64,000 nt of DNA from Eriocheir sinensis. Its lineage: Eukaryota > Arthropoda > Malacostraca > Decapoda > Varunidae. Numbering within the stretch: the stretch's first letter is position 1; each line of letters opens with the position of its first letter. The DNA lies in assembly GCF_024679095.1 (NCBI RefSeq), contig NC_066522.1, positions 15,162,329-15,226,328 of the forward strand, in the 5' to 3' direction. The notes under the pieces are model-generated. The model was not told the origin of the DNA. It did not search any database and saw only the letters and a list, made by a program, of their open reading frames with translations. Shown here in pieces: positions 34,118-46,550 of the stretch. A program made the translations under genes and the position numbers.

Positions 34118-36961
34118 ATAGACACCTCACACCGCAACAGACTCGTAACATTGAACCCTCCAGTAACTCTATTACCAAGCTTCAAGATAACCTAAGAGTC
34201 CTTAGTTTCAATGCGCGTAGCCTAAGAAACAAATTTGATGAACTGCGATGTCTTGCTCTGACAGAAAACTTTGACGTAATTGCTATAACCGAAACATTTA
34301 TCGACACCACTAATATTGATTTAAGTTCCGAATACAACATAGATGGCTACAGATTCTTCAACAATGATCGTGTAAACCGTAGAGGGGGTGGTGTCGCCCT
34401 TTTGTCAAAAGCTACTTGCAACCTACTGACAAAACACCAAGAAACAGTAACGTTGAACATTTGTGCGTGCGAGTAAACATTGCAAAAGTCAATTTAAATA
34501 TATCTGTCACTTACAGGCCTCCGGGGCAATCACTTGATGGCGATCTTGAAATGTACAGCGTCTTAAGGCAGTCACTTAATAACAGCGACTCACTGATACT
34601 AGGAGACTTTAACCTCCCCCATATCGACTGGGCGACACTGTCGGGTACAGAAGGTGAGTCCCATAGAATGATCGAATTTCTAGAGGAAAATTATCTAAGC
34701 CAAATGGTTTCTGAACCAACTCGACAAAATAACATACTTGACCTTGTTATAGCGACCCAAGATAACCTAGTCAGTAATGTCACGGTAGGAGAACACCTCG
34801 GTTCCTGCGATCATAAACTAGTGCGCGTTGACATTAGAGCTCAAACATCGGTGACTGAAAATAAAGTTAAGGTGCCCAATTTCAAAAGAGCCAACTTCGT
34901 AGAAATCCGACGAAAACTAATAGATATGCAACTATCAGATGACGGCAATGCAGAGGACGCCTGGCTAAACTTTAAAAATCACTTACTCACTCAGCAGGAC
35001 ACATTTGTCCCCTTGTGCGAGAAGCGAATTAACACTAATAAAAGTCCACCTTGGTTTAATAGCGAAATTAAACACTCAGTCAAGGAGAGAAAATTGTCTT
35101 ACAGGTTAAAGAAAGACCAAAGCACGCCCGAAAACATTAGACTTTACAATGATGCAAGGCGACGAGTAAAAAGATTAGTGCATCAGGCAAAGCGTAGATA
35201 TGAAGAAAATATTGCAGCCAACTGTAAAAATAATCCGAAATCCTTCTTCAGTTACATAAACAACAGAAAGGCGATCAGAAGTGGAATTGGACCTTTAATA
35301 AACAGCGACGGTGCACTAGTGACTGACAGCCAACACGTTGCAAACCTATTAAATAATTACTTTTCCTCGGTGTTTAATAATAACAGTCCTCCCACCACCA
35401 CCACCAACACCAGTACTAATGTAAATCCTGAGCATGCATTGTCTAACTTTGAAATAAAACCCGATGAAGTCCTTAAAGCCCTCAAATCACTTAAAACAAA
35501 TAAAAGTCCTGGACCTGATAAAGTATATCCAACTCTGCTGAAAGAAACAAAGAGCGAAATACTCTCCTCCCTCACAACCGTATTCAATATGTCCTTGCGA
35601 CAAGGCATTGTCCCTTCAGATTGGAAAAAGGCTAACGTGACACCGATTTTTAAGAAAGGAGACAAAAAGTACCAGGTAATTACAGGCCCATTAGTCTAAC
35701 TTCGGTTGTAGGTAAGCTACTTGAGGGCATAATTAGAGACAAAATTGTGAGTTACCTTGAAAGCCACTCATTAATTGGGGACTCACAACATGGCTTCCGA
35801 AACAAAAGATCCTGCCTATCAAATCTATTAACCTTTTATAACGACCTCTTCACTGTTTATGACGTAACCAAATCACTGGACGTAGTCTATCTTGATTTCC
35901 AGAAAGCGTTTGATAAAGTCCCGCATCATAAATTACTTTACAAATTAAAACAAATAGGTATTGACGGTCAGGTAAACCAATGGATCGCGAATTGGTTGAG
36001 CAACAGACAACAAAGAGTAGTGATTGACGGATTTAACTCAGAGTGGGCGCCTGTCACTAGTGGCGTCCCTCAGGGCTCGGTTCTTGGCCCAGTGCTCTTC
36101 ATTATTTACATCAACGACGTGGATGTTGGACTCAATAACCGCATTAGTAAATTTGCAGACGACACAAAGATTGGTAACTCGGTTCTCACTGACGAAGACA
36201 GGCAAAGCCTCCAAGAGGATTTGCACAAAATTTCAGCTTGGTCGGATAGATGGGAGATGCCCTTTAACGTAGACAAGTGCCAGGTCCTTCAAGTTGGAAC
36301 GAGGAATAAAAAGTTTGATTACGAAATGCGCGGCGTTAAACTCAAAAGCGTTCAATGCGTCAAGGACTTGGGGTTCAAAATCGCGTCAAACCTCAAATTC
36401 TCACAGCAATGCATCGATGCAGCAAATAAAGCGAACAGAATGTTGGGCTTCATTAAAAGAAACATTTTATTCACTAATAAAGATGTAATACTCCCGCTCT
36501 ACAACAGTTTAGTCAGACCCCACCTGGAATATGCGGTACAGTTTTGGTCTCCTCACCATGCAAAGGATATTGCTAAATTAGAAGGTGTTCAGCGTCGGGC
36601 AACGAAAATTATCCCTTCCTTGCGCAACAAATCCTACGAAGAAAGGCTTTCTACCCTTAACATGTTCTCTCTTGAGAAACGTCGCCTCCGAGGAAAACTG
36701 ATCGAATGTTTTAAAATACTTAATGGTTTCACGAATGTAGACAGATCAACATTGTTTATGATCGATGACACTTTGCGCACGAGGAACAATGGCGTAAAAC
36801 TCAGATGTAGACAAGTAAATTCAGACTGCACCAAATTTTTCTTCACCAACGTTGTAGTGCGAGAATGGAATAAGCTCCCATCATCAGTGGTCCAGTGTAA
36901 CACGATTGACTCCTTCAAAAATAAGCTCGACCGTCACTTCCTTCAACTTAATATCAACTAG
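34118..36961 (+). pseudogene. LINE ORF2: endonuclease plus reverse transcriptase, two frameshifts
   Basis: Frame 1 (to about 34416) reads LRVLSFNARSLRNKFDEL, AITETFID and RRGGGVALLSK. Frame 2 (34416-35669) reads VTYRPPG, LILGDFNLPHIDW and GSCDHKLVRVD, completing the APE endonuclease, then KSLKTNKSPGPD of early RT. Frame 3 (about 35669-36961) reads PGNYRPISLTSVVGKLLEG, DFQKAFDKVPHH, TSGVPQGSVLGPVLFI, FADDTKIG and the C-terminal VRPHLEYAVQFWSP region to the stop. Both shifts fit single-base deletions (in a T run near 34415 and an A/G run near 35669). No ATG precedes the endonuclease; its frame overlaps the ORF1 stop in the -1 frame. Confidence 0.88.
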
Positions 36962-37124
36962 AGTAGAAATGCAACGTTTTGGAGTCTTCTGATTAATGTA
37001 AAATCACTTAGGTTTAAGGACAGACCACCAAGTCTGGACCATGGGGTCTGTGTGGTCTGATTTTCTATGTAAATCTATGTAAATCTTGCCTTTTCTTATA
37101 AATTTTCCGCTTTTTCACTCCATT

Positions 37125-37497
<373 letters not shown>

Positions 37498-37630
37498 TTT
37501 ATTATCCTTATCAACAAAATTCAATCCAATCTACCTTCAACCCTATCATCCACCTCACTTTCCCTCCCTTTGACCATACCTCGTCCATCTCTTTGTCCCT
37601 TTACGGCATCTCTTAACTTACTGTACTCAC

Positions 37631-37783
37631 TCTCGTCTACTCGCAGGCCGTCGCGGTACCAGGCAAGGGAAGGCTCGGGTCGTGCGTCGCCCACCACACA
37701 CTCGAGCTGCACGTCTTCCCCCTCCGCCACCACCACCATCTCGCCCTCACGCCGCCCGGCCACTCGTATGCTCCCGGGCGGCA
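37631..37783 (-). CDS. sns/hbs-like: Exon b: Ig domain 2, N-terminal half
   Basis: 153-bp exon with acceptor ctcccgacgcag|TG and donor GAGA|gtgagtac, phase 1 at both ends. It reads PPGSIRVAGRREGEM, then VQLECVVGDARPEPSLAWYR and DGLRVDE. The Cys of strand B and the Trp of strand C (LAWYRDG) are present. The linker after exon a (VPPGSI) matches the VPP that opens nephrin Ig2. A 370-bp ATT/ACT trinucleotide block lies 135 bp away on the donor side. Confidence 0.9.
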
Positions 37784-38223
37784 CTGCGTCGGGAGAGGAG
37801 GGATAGCAAGGTAAGTGAGGTGTTGAGGTGCTCTTGTAGTAGATGATACGTGTGTTGTGTGCGTGTGTGGGTTTGAGGGGAGTGTGATGAAACGATTGAG
37901 TGTTTGGTTAATTGGTTAAGTTAGTTAGTTGGTTTGATGTTGAGTGATGTGAGGAGTAAGTACATGTGTGAAGTGTTGTTTTGGGTGGCATGTAGCTGCG
38001 TTTTGGGTGTGTAGTGAAGCGATGGAGTGCCTGGTGAAGTGGGGTCTAGTCCGTCTGGTTCTGAAGGATGAAGGAGGACTCGTGGTGTTATTGCTGTACC
38101 TGTGATCATTTGAATAAGAACTGAGTATTAATTATAAGGAATTCATGGCACTGAGGATAGACAGCTTGTGTGATCTATTATACACAAGGATATTAAAGGA
38201 TCAAAGGAGATTTCTAGAAGGGT

Positions 38224-38367
<144 letters not shown>

Positions 38368-38427
38368 TTGTGCACCTCATCGACGAAAATCTAAAGGAGA
38401 ACTGAAATGTGGAGATACATGTGAAAC

Positions 38428-38515
38428 TCCTCCTCCTCCTCCTCCTCCTCCTCCTCCGCCTCCTCCTCCTCCTCCTCCACCTCCTCCTCCTCCTGGTCCT
38501 CCTCCTCCTCCTCAT
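38428..38515. repeat. (CTC)n trinucleotide array
   Basis: About 88 bp of CCT with CGC, CAC and GGT interruptions. Confidence 0.94.
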
Positions 38516-38814
38516 TCACTCCCACTTCTCCTTCTCTTCCTCTTCTTCTTCCTCCTCCTCGGTTCCGTCACTGCCAAACTTTGCCGTCCACTAACTTACT
38601 GCTCACATGTTATTCTGGACCGCGGCTCATTGGTTATGGTTACCTGAGTCACAGCGGGAGAGAGGGAGGAAGAGGGAGAGAGCAGCGAGAGAGAGGGAGG
38701 GACGGAGGGAGGGAGGAGGGAGTAAGAGAGAGAGAGAGAGAGTTAAGTTATCCTCGCCCTGGACGTCCCCGCGAGTGAGATAAAGTTCCCCCGATTTAAA
38801 GAAAAGGTTAATAA

Positions 38815-39150
38815 TGTACACACTCACTCAAGGCTGGAGAGAGAGGGAGAGAGAGTAGGGAATCGAAAGGAAGGAGTGGGGGAAAAATAGTGACTGGAGA
38901 TTTGTGGAAAGTGGAGAAAAGAAGAGAAAGAGAGGAAGTCACGTGGTTTATTTAAAGAAACAATAGAATAACAAAGAATAGAGGTTGACAATGTACACTC
39001 CCTCAAGGCTGTAGAGAGAGTGGGAGAGGTTAGGAGGGATTAGCAAGGCAGGAGTGGGGAAAAATAGTGATTGGAAATTTGTGGAGAGCGGAGAATAGAA
39101 GAGAAAGAGAGGAAGTGGAAGTGGATTAATTAATGAAGCAACAGAATGAG
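38815..39150 (+). repeat. 175-bp direct duplication
   Basis: CTCAAGGCT starts at 38827 and 39002. Both are followed by GAGAGAG, GGAGTGGGG.AAAAATAGTGA and GAAGAGAAAGAGAGGAAGT blocks. Confidence 0.88.
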
Positions 39151-39769
39151 AAAGAATAAACAATTGTAACTCATATCTAGTAAAATAATCCCAAAAAGTT
39201 AACACTGAAAGTAAAGTTGATTAAAAAAAAGCGTTATGGGTATCCAAATGGAGTTGAGTGGTGCTTTTAAACGCCCGAATATAGTATTATATATATTTAA
39301 CAACAACAACAACAAAAACATAAGTGTAGTAAACCATCTCCACCCAAAACTAAAAGGAAAAAAAAAAAAACACATTCATAAACACTGAACCCAAAAGCTG
39401 AAATTATGTAAAGTTTCAAATGAAGGTGAAAAAATATCATATGAAAAATAAAAATAAAAAAGTAGAAAGTGCAGCCTTTTTTTATATATATATGGGACGT
39501 CGAAAAAAATATTATGTACGTCCACTAATTTGCTCTCACTTTCAAATGGACACTATGTTTTTTTAATGTGAAGAATGATTTATTTATATATATATTATTT
39601 GGTGTATTTTTTTTCATTTTATTTTCCGCGCTCCGGCAAATGAGAACGTTTACGGCGTGGAAATAAACCTCGTGGAATATACATGAAGCAAAAAAAATAA
39701 ATACATATATATATGCTATACATTTCCGATTGATGAGTGAATGCACGTGATTAGTATAGTGATGATGCT

Positions 39770-40040
39770 GGGGTGGTGATGATGCTGGTGGTAGTGGTGG
39801 TGATGCTGCTGGTGGTGGTGTTGATGATGCTGGTGGTGATGATGATGCTGGTGGTGGTGGTGATGATGCTGGTGGTGGTGATGATGTTGGTGGTGGGGGT
39901 GATGATGCTGATGGTGGTGATGATGCTGGTGGTGGTGATGATGCTGGTGGTGGTGATGATGATGCTGGTGGTGGTGGTGATGTTGGTGGTGGTGGTGGTG
40001 ATGCTGGTGGTGGTGGTATTGAGGATGGTGATAGGGTTGA
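39770..40040 (+). repeat. GATGCTGGTGGTGGT minisatellite
   Basis: About 270 bp of GATGATGCTGGTGGTGGT-like units of 15-24 bp. Related GGTGAT sequence continues at 40190-40560. Confidence 0.92.
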
Positions 40041-40067
40041 TGTTGGTGATCTTACAGCGGCTGTGAT

Positions 40068-40175
40068 TTTATTTTATACAGCAAAGGAAGCAGCTCAAGG
40101 GCAAACAGAGAAAACAATAATGGAAAAAAAAGCCGCTAATCACTGCCCCTATAAAAAGAGTTCAGAAGAGTGGAT
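40068..40175 (+). mobile_element. SINE-like dispersed repeat, copy A
   Basis: ATACAGCAAAGGAAGCAGCT then CAAGGGCAAACAGAG, AAAAAAAAGCCGCTAATCAC and TGCCCCTATAAAAAGAGT. It aligns with 54880-54985 along its length. No pol III head or target-site duplication was identified. Confidence 0.7.
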
Positions 40176-40599
40176 GATGATGGCAGAGTAGAGGTTAGTG
40201 AAGGAGATGGTGTTAGTGACGAGGGTGGTGGTGATGAGGATGGTGTTAGTGGTGATGGTGATACTAAGGTGGTAGTGAGGATGGTGTTAGATTTGGGGTT
40301 CATGAAGGAGATTGGGCTTTGGTGGTATTGGTGATGATGATGGAGGTGATGGTGATGATAGGGGTGATGGTAATATGGCAGTCGTGGTGGTGAGGATGGT
40401 GGTGGCAGTGGGAGGAGAGGTTAATGAATAGTGATTGTGGTGGTTGTGGTGATGATGGTAGTGATGACAGTGGAAGGAGAGGTTGATGAATAGTGAGGTG
40501 GTTGTGGTGATGATGGTAGTGATGGGCTTGTGGGGTCATACGGAGGTGATTATGGTAAAGGTTAAATCGAGATAGTGATTATAGTGGTTGTAGTGATAG

Positions 40600-40815
40600 T
40601 GGTGATGGGTACTACCACTACTACTCCTACCACGACCACCACCACCACCACCACCACTACCACGAACAACAACAGCACCACCACTACATCACTGCACTAT
40701 AACCACTCCATAAAACCACCACCACCACCACTGCTACCATTACTGTTGTTTCCCGCACTACCTCTACCACCACCACCAACAACAACAACAATAACAACAT
40801 CAATAATAACAACAG
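40600..40815. repeat. ACC/AAC trinucleotide-rich region
   Basis: About 200 bp of CAC/TAC/AAC triplets. Confidence 0.88.
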
Positions 40816-41279
40816 GATATTGATAACCAGTAGATCAAAAGAGAGCAAGGAAAAGAACAAAGAGACACTCCATCTTTTAATCCCTCTTTCTCTCTCCCTC
40901 CCTCTCCTTCCTTCTCTCCCTCCTTCTCCCCTTCCTTCTACCCTCCCTTTCACCTCACAGTCCGACCTTAACTCAGATTCACTATTATTCACAGGGACTT
41001 TTTCATGAAATATCTCCTACACACTCACACATAAACACACAAACACGCCCCCTCCCCCACGCCACCCCTTACCCCCACACACACCACACACCGGCACACG
41101 TCGCCTAACAAACACTTTTAATCCGTCTTAAGTCTCCTCCGCGGCCGCCTTCCTTCACTGTCGCTTTGCCAAGTCGGATGCTTCACGGTCAGCGGGTCTG
41201 GGTCTCCCTCTGTGACATCTTGCATATTCAGGCCTGGCGTGGGGGAAGGGTGGCTGGCGGGCGGATTACAAGAGGTCTT

Positions 41280-41850
41280 CAGATGCTGCTGGTGGAAGCG
41301 GCTGACTGTCTCTCTGGGTGGCTGAATGCTGGGTGACTAACTGACTGGCTTGGTAGTTGGGTAGAGTGGCTAGGCGACCATTTATCTCTCTGGTTAGTTG
41401 GTTAGTTGGATGAGGGAATGGTTGGTTGACTGGCTGGTTGAATACTGGGTGCCTTACTTGCTAACTTGGTAGTTGGGTAGGTGAGTAGCTGGGTGACTGG
41501 TTAGCTGTCTGGTTAGTTGGATAGTTGGATGATGGAATGTCTGGTTGACTGGCTGGCTGGCTGAATGGCAGGCTGAATGCTGGGTGACTTACTGGTTAGC
41601 TTGTTAATTGTGTAGGGGAGTAACTGGGTGACTGATTAGCTGTCTGGTTAGTTGGATGAGCTAATGGCTGACTTGGCTGGCTGACTCACTGGCTGACTTG
41701 ATGAGAGGCTGAGATGTATGGATGGCTAGCTGGCTTCCTTGGTGGCTGGCTGGCTGGCTGGTTGGCTAGTTGATTTGCTTGCTATATGTCTGGCTAACTT
41801 TGTGTCTGTCTGTCCGCCTGTCTGCCTACCTGCCTGCCTGGTTAGCTAAG
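41280..41850 (+). repeat. GGCTGACTGGTTAG-type degenerate minisatellite
   Basis: Imperfect TGGC/TGAC/TGGT tetramers with a longer period: TGAAT.CTGGGTG occurs at 41323, 41439 and 41574. Confidence 0.88.
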
Positions 41851-42639
41851 GACTTTCAAAGGTCTCAAGTTTCTCCGCCACTAATCACACTACGCGTCTC
41901 GAGGCTTCTTGGAAAACCACGCTCTTCCTCATCACCACCACCACCACCACCACCACTACCACCATCACCACCGCCGAGAGCTAAATCCCCCACTCTCCCT
42001 CTCCTTCTGCTTCTCCTGCTGCCGCTGCAAACATAATCAACGTCAAGTAGTGGCCGTTTTCTGACATTATATTCCTACCGTCTCGCATTGCACGCTCTCA
42101 TTCTGTTTATTCTGCGTCCTAACCAGTATTGAGTTACGCTCCAGTTATTTCCCCGCTTTGAAAGTATTACCTCCTCCTCCTCTGCTCACCTCGGAACCTT
42201 CAAAGTATGAGTTCGATCCTGCTTACAACGTCTGCCTGAGGTTTAAAAAGGTTCTGTTTCGCTGATTCTCCGGCCTTGGAAAGCATCTGATCTTATTCAA
42301 CCGTTCGTTCCGTCGCGTCAAAAGCATTAAGTCTTGTTTAGCGTATTCTCCCACCTTTGGAAAACATCATAGCTTATTCACCTGTTTGTGGTATCGTCCT
42401 GAAAGCATTCCTAGGTCTTGCGCGCATTTTGTAGCCTTAAAAAAAGTATACGTATCAGACGCTGTTCAACTATTTATTTTGTCGCTTCCTCTGCCGCGCT
42501 GCAAGCATTCCTGGGTCTTGTTTTGCTTATAGTGTAGCATGACGCACAGCATGTCATATTCTTGCCATTTTGCCTCCTCTGCCGGCCTTCAAGATACATG
42601 TTAAGTCTTGTTTTCTTCCCTTGAAAGCTTAAAGTCTTG

Positions 42640-43200
42640 CTCGGCTTCCCCCTGGAGTGTATTTAGTAATTTTCTGTATATTCTCCGCTTTCTCATATTC
42701 TCCCTATTCTTATATTCTCCCTTGAAGATTGATACTAGGTCTTTTTCTCTCTTTTTGAAATCATAGTCTTATCCAACTCCTCCCTGGAACGTATTTAATA
42801 TTTTTTTTTGTACATTCTCCCTATTCTCATATTCTCCCTATGCTTATATTCGCCCTTGAAGATAGATACTAGGTCATGTTCTCTCTTTTTGAAATCATAG
42901 CCTTGTCAATCTTCTCCCTGGAAAGTATTTAATACTTTTTTTGTATATTCTCCCTATTCTCATATTCTCCCTATGCTTATATTCGCCCTTGAAGATAGAT
43001 ACTAGGTCATGTTCTCTCTTCTTGAAATCATAGCCTTGTCAATCTTCTCCCTGGAACGTATTTAATAATTTTTTTTGTACATTCTCCCTATTCTCATATT
43101 CTCCCTATGCTTATATTCGCCCTTGAAAATTGATACTAGGTTTTGTTCTCTCTTCTTGAAATCATAGCCTTATCCAACTTCTCCCTGGAACGTATTTATT
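42640..43200 (+). repeat. 133-bp tandem satellite-like array
   Basis: CCTGGA at 42651, 42783, 42917, 43050 and 43183 (spacing 132, 134, 133, 133). Each unit has GTATTTA.TA.TTTTT, TTCTCCCTATTCTCATA, TTGAAGAT.GATACTAGGT and CTTGAAATCATAG blocks. More diverged relatives extend left to about 42200. Confidence 0.93.
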
Positions 43201-43269
43201 AATTTTCCGCTCATTCTGCCTATATTACAAAACTTAAGGGTCATATTGTCTTCTTGAAAGCTTTAAGTC

Positions 43270-43690
43270 GGGTTCTGCTTCTTCCTGGAACATGTTTAGT
43301 CATTTTCTGGTCATTTCGCCTCATCTTCACAATTCGAAGGTCTTGTTTTGTCTCCTTGAAAGCATTAAGTCTTGTTCCACTTCTTCCTGGGACGCTTTAA
43401 GTCTTATTCCGCTCAATTGCCCTATTTTCCACCACTCGAAGGTCTCATTCTGTCCTCTTGAAAGCATAAAGTCGGGTTCTGCTTCTTCTTGGAACATATT
43501 TAGTCATTTTTCGCTCATTCTGTATGTTTTCCACGACTCGAAGGTCTTGTTTTGTCTCCTTGAAAGCACTAAAAAGTCTGCTTCCGCTTCTTCCTGGAAC
43601 GTATTCAGTAATTTTTCCGGTCATTTCGCCATATTTCGCCTATTCTGCACGACTCGAAGGTCTTATTCTCTCTCCTTGGAAGCACAAAGT
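43270..43690 (+). repeat. ~102-bp tandem array related to the 133-bp array
   Basis: The CCTGGAAC box at 43284, 43387, 43490 and 43591 (spacing 103, 103, 101), with TTTTCCGCTCATT, ACTCGAAGGTCTTG and CTTGAAAGCA blocks shared with the left array. Confidence 0.9.
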
Positions 43691-43799
43691 CTTGCTCCGC
43701 CTCTTCGCCCTTCTCCTCCGCCTCCTCCTGGGCCGTGCGTGGCGGGGGAAGGAGAGGAGGTGACCTAAAGTAGCCGTGTCCTTGTGTGGCTCTCTTATA

Positions 43800-44700
43800 T
43801 TCGCGGCTTCTTCCTCAAGGTGACACCCTGTATGCCCTTCACCCCCCCTCCGTCACCCTTGTTTCCTGCATCTTCTTCTTTCCCTTCCTGCCACCGGTTT
43901 TCCTCACTCCCTTCTTCCATTTTCCAGTGAGTTCCTATTTTATTTCTTATTCTCCCTCCACACCCTTGTTCTCTTCTTGTGTCCCGTTCTCTCTCCTTTC
44001 TCCTTTCTTCTCTCCTTCCACATCCTTCTTCCTTAAACCCTCAATTTCTCCCTCATTCCTCATTTCTCTCCCTCATCTTATCCCTTAAGCCCCAAAGCCA
44101 TTTCTCTCTCTCATCCCTCATCCCCTACTTCCCTCTCTCCTCTCCCTTTTCCCTCTTTTCTCCCTCCCTCTCTTCCTCCTCGAAACCCTCCCATCCTCCC
44201 TTACCTTGCACTTTGCTTTTTTTCTTTTTTCTTTATCCTCCTCGTTTCTCTCCTTTAGTTTTCCTCCCCTCCCCGCCCACTCCATAAACTTCTCATCCTT
44301 CTCCCCTTTCAACTTTTTTCCTCTCTCTCTACCTTTCACTACATCCTCTTTTTCTTTTCTCTTTCCTAACGCCCCCGCCCGCCGAACTTATTCCACTCAT
44401 CTAAGTCTCCTTCCTCTATCCTCTGCTTTGTCTTCCCTCCACCTCTGCTTCTCCCCTCCTTCCATTCCTCCTCCTTCCCTCTCAGCCACAACCTTCACCT
44501 TCCTTCCTCCGCCTCCCTTTCTCCCTCTCTTCTAAGCTCCTTCCTCTATCCTCTGCTTTCTCTCTCTCCTCCACCTATGCTTCCATCCCGTCCGTCCACC
44601 CCTCCGCCTTCCTTCCCTCCCAGCCTCCCCCTCACTTTCAGCTCACCTTCCTGCCGCCGCCCCGTTCTCCTCCTCCTCCTCCTCCCCTCTTTCCTCTCCG
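43800..44700. repeat. Pyrimidine-rich low-complexity tract
   Basis: About 900 bp of TCC/CTT-rich sequence. CTCCTTCCTCTATCCTCTGC occurs twice (near 44406 and 44537). Confidence 0.85.
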
Positions 44701-44784
44701 CCTAAGACTCAGGTGTTCCGCAGCCTCCTCCTCTTATCCCGCTGTCTGGCCTGTCTCCTGGAACTCCTTTGTGAGATGGGACAC

Positions 44785-45060
44785 CGCCACCACCACCACC
44801 ACTACCACCGCCACCGCCATCCCCATTACTACTACCACCACCACCACCACCACTATCTCTACACCTCTGCCACGACCACCATCCCCCCTACCACCACCAC
44901 CGACACCATCACATCCACAACCCACCAACCCACCACCAGCATCAACTTCACCACCATCACTAAACTAGAACACCACCACTATCACCACTATCAACATCAT
45001 CACCTCCATCTACCTATACCATTACCACCTGCAGCAGCTCGGCCAATATCACCATGGAGA
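44785..45060. repeat. CAC/ACC trinucleotide-rich region
   Basis: About 270 bp of CAC, CAT and ACC triplets. Confidence 0.9.
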
Positions 45061-45519
45061 TACTGTCAACTATAATCAACGCTAACAACAACAATACCGC
45101 ATTCACCACCACTCTCACTACCATCATCACCGCCACCATTCACTTCACCCTTATTCCAAGCTCTCCCATGCTAAGAGACATCAGTTTAGTACCAATTCGA
45201 AAAGTAATGGTTGCTGATAAACTGTTCTTCGCCTTCGTTGAGTTTCACGTACTTCACATCTCCCCTTACCTTTTTAATGACATACCTCCGCCACATTATT
45301 ACTACAGGGAAGATAATTAATATGTTGCATGTAGCCGTTAACCCGTATAAGTGGCCCATAGAAAGGTCGTATAGAGGAAATGGGATCTGGCTACTGATAT
45401 TTTGGAACTGATCACAGGGGAAGCAATGGCCTAGCAAGGGGAGAGACTGTAATACGGGAGTCATTATTGCCGGCATCATTACCAGCATCAACCCTAACTA
45501 GCATCTTCACCTGTTTTTA

Positions 45520-45800
45520 TTATTCTCATCTCCCTCACCATCACTACCACTACCACAGTCATTACTACTACTATTACTATAACACATAACGCCACTAGTA
45601 TTATTACCAACCTTCTATTTTATCTATTAATGCAACGAATGGCCTCTGTATCTTGACCTCCCACCACCTCTGTCATCTCTCCCACCATCGCTACCACTAC
45701 CATTGCTACTAATATTTCTATAAAACATGACCCTGCTGCTAATACCAAACCTTCTGTCATCAATTAGTATAACGAATGGTCTCTCTTTGGATGAGCTGTA
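45520..45800 (+). repeat. 138-bp direct duplication
   Basis: ACGAATGG at 45634 and 45772, each preceded by CTACCACTACC and ACCAA.CTTCT blocks. Confidence 0.8.
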
Positions 45801-45968
45801 GATGTCACCTGCTTGCTAATGACACAAACACACGTGATGATTCTTAAACAGGTACAGTATACGTCTACATAACATAACAAGTTCTATTTCTGTACGTTAA
45901 TACATAAAACATTGATTTCCTTCTCTCTGTAACGCTGGGCTGCAGATCAAAAAGACATGGACTAGCGT

Positions 45969-46010
45969 ACGCTCTCTCTCTCTCTTTCTTTTTCTCTCTT
46001 TCTTCTCTCT

Positions 46011-46099
<89 letters not shown>

Positions 46100-46157
46100 A
46101 TCACACACAAAAAAAAACACACACACACACACACACGCACGCACGCACGCACGCACT

Positions 46158-46213
<56 letters not shown>
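45969..46213. repeat. (CT)n then (CA)n/(GCAC)n compound array
   Basis: CT from about 45971 to 46096 with a few TTT interruptions, then CA with GCAC tetramers to 46213. Confidence 0.96.
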
Positions 46214-46218
<5 letters not shown>

Positions 46219-46249
46219 GCAAAGTCACGTTACTTCAATAGGCAACAAG

Positions 46250-46511
46250 GGCACACACACGCACACAAACAAACACACACAAAAGACACACACACATACG
46301 CACAAATACACACATGTAGTACATTCACAAGGTTTGGCAAGATCAGCAGAAATACACACCCACACCCACACCCACACCCACACCCACACCCACACCCACA
46401 CACAAACAAACACACACAAAAGACACACACACATACGCACAAATACACACATGTAGTACATTCACAAGGTTTGGCAAGATCAGCAGAAATACACACACAC
46501 ACCCACACCCA

Positions 46512-46543
<32 letters not shown>

Positions 46544-46550
46544 AAGCAAT
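46250..46550 (+). repeat. 137-bp duplication with (CACACC)n
   Basis: The segment ACAAACAAACACACACAAAA to GGTTTGGCAAGATCAGCAGA occurs twice (about 46263 and 46400), separated by CACACC hexamers. Confidence 0.93.

Larger units (their letters stand above)
33143..37085 (+). mobile_element. Nearly complete CR1-like non-LTR retrotransposon
   Basis: A two-ORF LINE, antisense to the host gene. ORF1 has a CxxC-CxxC start, a coiled-coil-like stretch and an SGNH esterase domain, a layout known from CR1-group elements. ORF2 has an APE-type endonuclease and RT with FADDTK. The 3' UTR (36962-37085) ends in a short tandem tail TCTATGTAAA. The 5' end is not certain; 33143 is the ORF1 start and some 5' UTR probably lies within 33060-33142. 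Only two 1-base frameshifts break ORF2, so the insertion looks fairly recent. Confidence 0.9.
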
